From contig NZ_JAUSXV010000001.1 in the NCBI RefSeq assembly GCF_030816295.1, positions 4,092,001-4,156,000 on the forward strand: a stretch of 64,000 bases of DNA. The letters run 5' to 3'. Position numbers and translations under genes: made by a program. Under the pieces are notes generated by a model. That model was given only the letters and a program-made list of their open reading frames with translations. It did not search any database and had not been told where the DNA came from. Numbering within the stretch: position 1 is the first letter of the stretch; every line of letters begins with the position of its first letter. Positions 63,141-64,000 of this stretch are shown here, piece after piece. The stretch is from Microbacterium natoriense. GTDB lineage: Bacteria; Actinomycetota; Actinomycetes; Actinomycetales; Microbacteriaceae.

Positions 63141-64000
63141 TCCCCCTGCTCCGCCAGCGTCTGCGCCGCGACTGGCTGCAGCTCTCGCTGTGGGTCATCG
63201 GCGCCGTGCTGCTCGCCTACGCGGGCTACGCCGGCGTCACGCAGTCGTACAGCACGGTCGCCGACCGTCAGGAGGTGCTCGCGGCGGTCGCCGCGAACCC
63301 GGTGATCCTGATGTTTCGGGGGCTGCCCTCCGGCACCTCCGTCGGCGCGTTCCTCGCATTCGAAGATCTGCCCTGGCTCGCGATGCTCGCAGCTCTCATG
63401 AGCACGTTCCTCGCTGTGCGGCACACGCGCGGCGACGAGGAGGCCGGGCGCAGCGAACTCGTCGCGGCCACACCCGCCTCGCGCACGCTGCCGCTGCTCG
63501 CCACGATCGTGCACGGACTCGCGGCCAACGTCGTGCTGGGCCTGCTCATCGGCCTGTCGCTGATCGGCGCGGGGATGGACGCCGCGGGCTCGCTGCTGCT
63601 GGGAGCTGCGGCAGCCGCCACGGGCGTCTCGTTCCTCGGCGTCGGTCTCGTCGCGGCGCAGCTCATGCGCACGTCGCGGGGTGCGAACGCGCTCACCGTC
63701 TGGCTGCTGGTGGCGACGTTCCTGATCCGGGGCATGGGCAATCTCGCCGGCACGCCGAGCGACGACCTGAGCCGCATCGACAGCGCGTGGCCGGTCTGGC
63801 TGTCGCCGTTCGGCTGGGCCGAGCAGATCCGCCCCTTCGACGAGAACTCGCCGTGGCCGCTGGTCCTCGGGTTCGCGTTCGGGATCGTGCTCGCGGTGAC
63901 CGCCACCGTGCTGCAGTCGGCTCGCGACCTGGGCGCGAGCTTCATCGCCGAGCGGGGCGGCCGGGCGAGCGCACGCGCCGCGCTCGCCTCTCCGCACGCT
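63137..64000 (+). CDS. ABC-2 type exporter permease, 3' end cut by window edge
   Basis: The visible 288 codons encode a membrane protein that opens LLRQRLRRDWLQLSLWVIGA, with further helices around LPWLAMLAALMSTFLAV, LAANVVLGLLIGLSLIGAGM, LLLGAAAAATGVSFLGVGLV, LTVWLLVATFLIRGMGNLAG and PLVLGFAFGIVLAVTATVLQ. This is the layout of tetronasin/polyketide-type exporter permeases in actinobacteria, which are about 500 residues with a duplicated half. ATG at 63137 overlaps the ATPase stop by four bases. The gene is open at the right edge. Confidence 0.82.
   Translation, partial: MIPLLRQRLRRDWLQLSLWVIGAVLLAYAGYAGVTQSYSTVADRQEVLAAVAANPVILMFRGLPSGTSVGAFLAFEDLPWLAMLAALMSTFLAVRHTRGDEEAGRSELVAATPASRTLPLLATIVHGLAANVVLGLLIGLSLIGAGMDAAGSLLLGAAAAATGVSFLGVGLVAAQLMRTSRGANALTVWLLVATFLIRGMGNLAGTPSDDLSRIDSAWPVWLSPFGWAEQIRPFDENSPWPLVLGFAFGIVLAVTATVLQSARDLGASFIAERGGRASARAALASPHA

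Noticed and set aside
1-64000. tRNA, rRNA or riboswitch genes
   Set aside because: No stretch with cloverleaf arms, conserved rRNA text or a recognisable riboswitch core was seen on either strand.

Overview
The window looks like chromosomal DNA of a high-GC Gram-positive actinobacterium, most likely a Microbacterium-type member of the Microbacteriaceae. Grounds: strong G/C third-position bias, Sec signal peptides with long Ala/Arg-rich N-termini, LacI/MalI-type control of sugar genes, many probable leaderless starts, DUF222-HNH genes, and short palindromic repeats of a kind I associate with this group. No rRNA, tRNA, CRISPR array, prophage or transposase is visible.

Region 1 (1-36.0 kb, interrupted at 26.3-29.2 kb) is a large secreted polysaccharide-degradation locus. 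It holds a GH30, a GH127, a GH59 and seven GH43 enzymes, which fits arabinan and arabinogalactan side chains of pectin or arabinogalactan proteins. Nine of these proteins end in the same ~85-residue module: an Arg-Cys-Val-Ala-Gly-Lys/Arg motif and a last Cys within two residues of the C-terminus. The GH30 gene runs off the left edge before its own C-terminus. One operon (10916 down to 3695) joins a WxL-like secreted protein, a DUF916-type membrane protein and a tiny LATTG wall-anchor-type protein to two of the module-bearing GH43s. This resembles the Csc (cell-surface complex) clusters of Lactobacillales and suggests a surface-docked enzyme complex. A LacI-family regulator (2558-3586) and six related palindromes with a TGTTA half-site, found in front of most transcription units, suggest one regulon.

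Region 2 (26.3-29.2 kb) is an insert of housekeeping or accessory genes: a MazG-like pyrophosphohydrolase, a DUF222-HNH protein and a phosphotransferase, with palindromic repeats around the last.

Region 3 (36.6-53.5 kb) is the uptake and intracellular side. It has an HD-domain protein, an alditol oxidase, a LacI regulator with a substrate-binding protein, two permeases and a GH51 (+ strand), and a second convergent operon of substrate-binding protein, two permeases, cytosolic GH43, DUF624 protein, GH51 and a lipoprotein arabinanase (- strand), preceded by its own LacI gene with matching operators. Neither importer carries an ATPase gene, so a shared ATPase elsewhere is expected. Together, secreted enzymes would release arabino- and galacto-oligosaccharides, the importers take them up, and GH51/GH43 enzymes finish them to L-arabinose.

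Region 4 (53.6-64.0 kb) is unrelated: a proline-rich membrane protein, a methylcitrate-cycle operon (gntR-prpD-prpB-prpC), a membrane protein of unknown role, an EamA exporter, a CGNR-type zinc-finger protein and the start of an ABC-2 exporter cut by the right edge.
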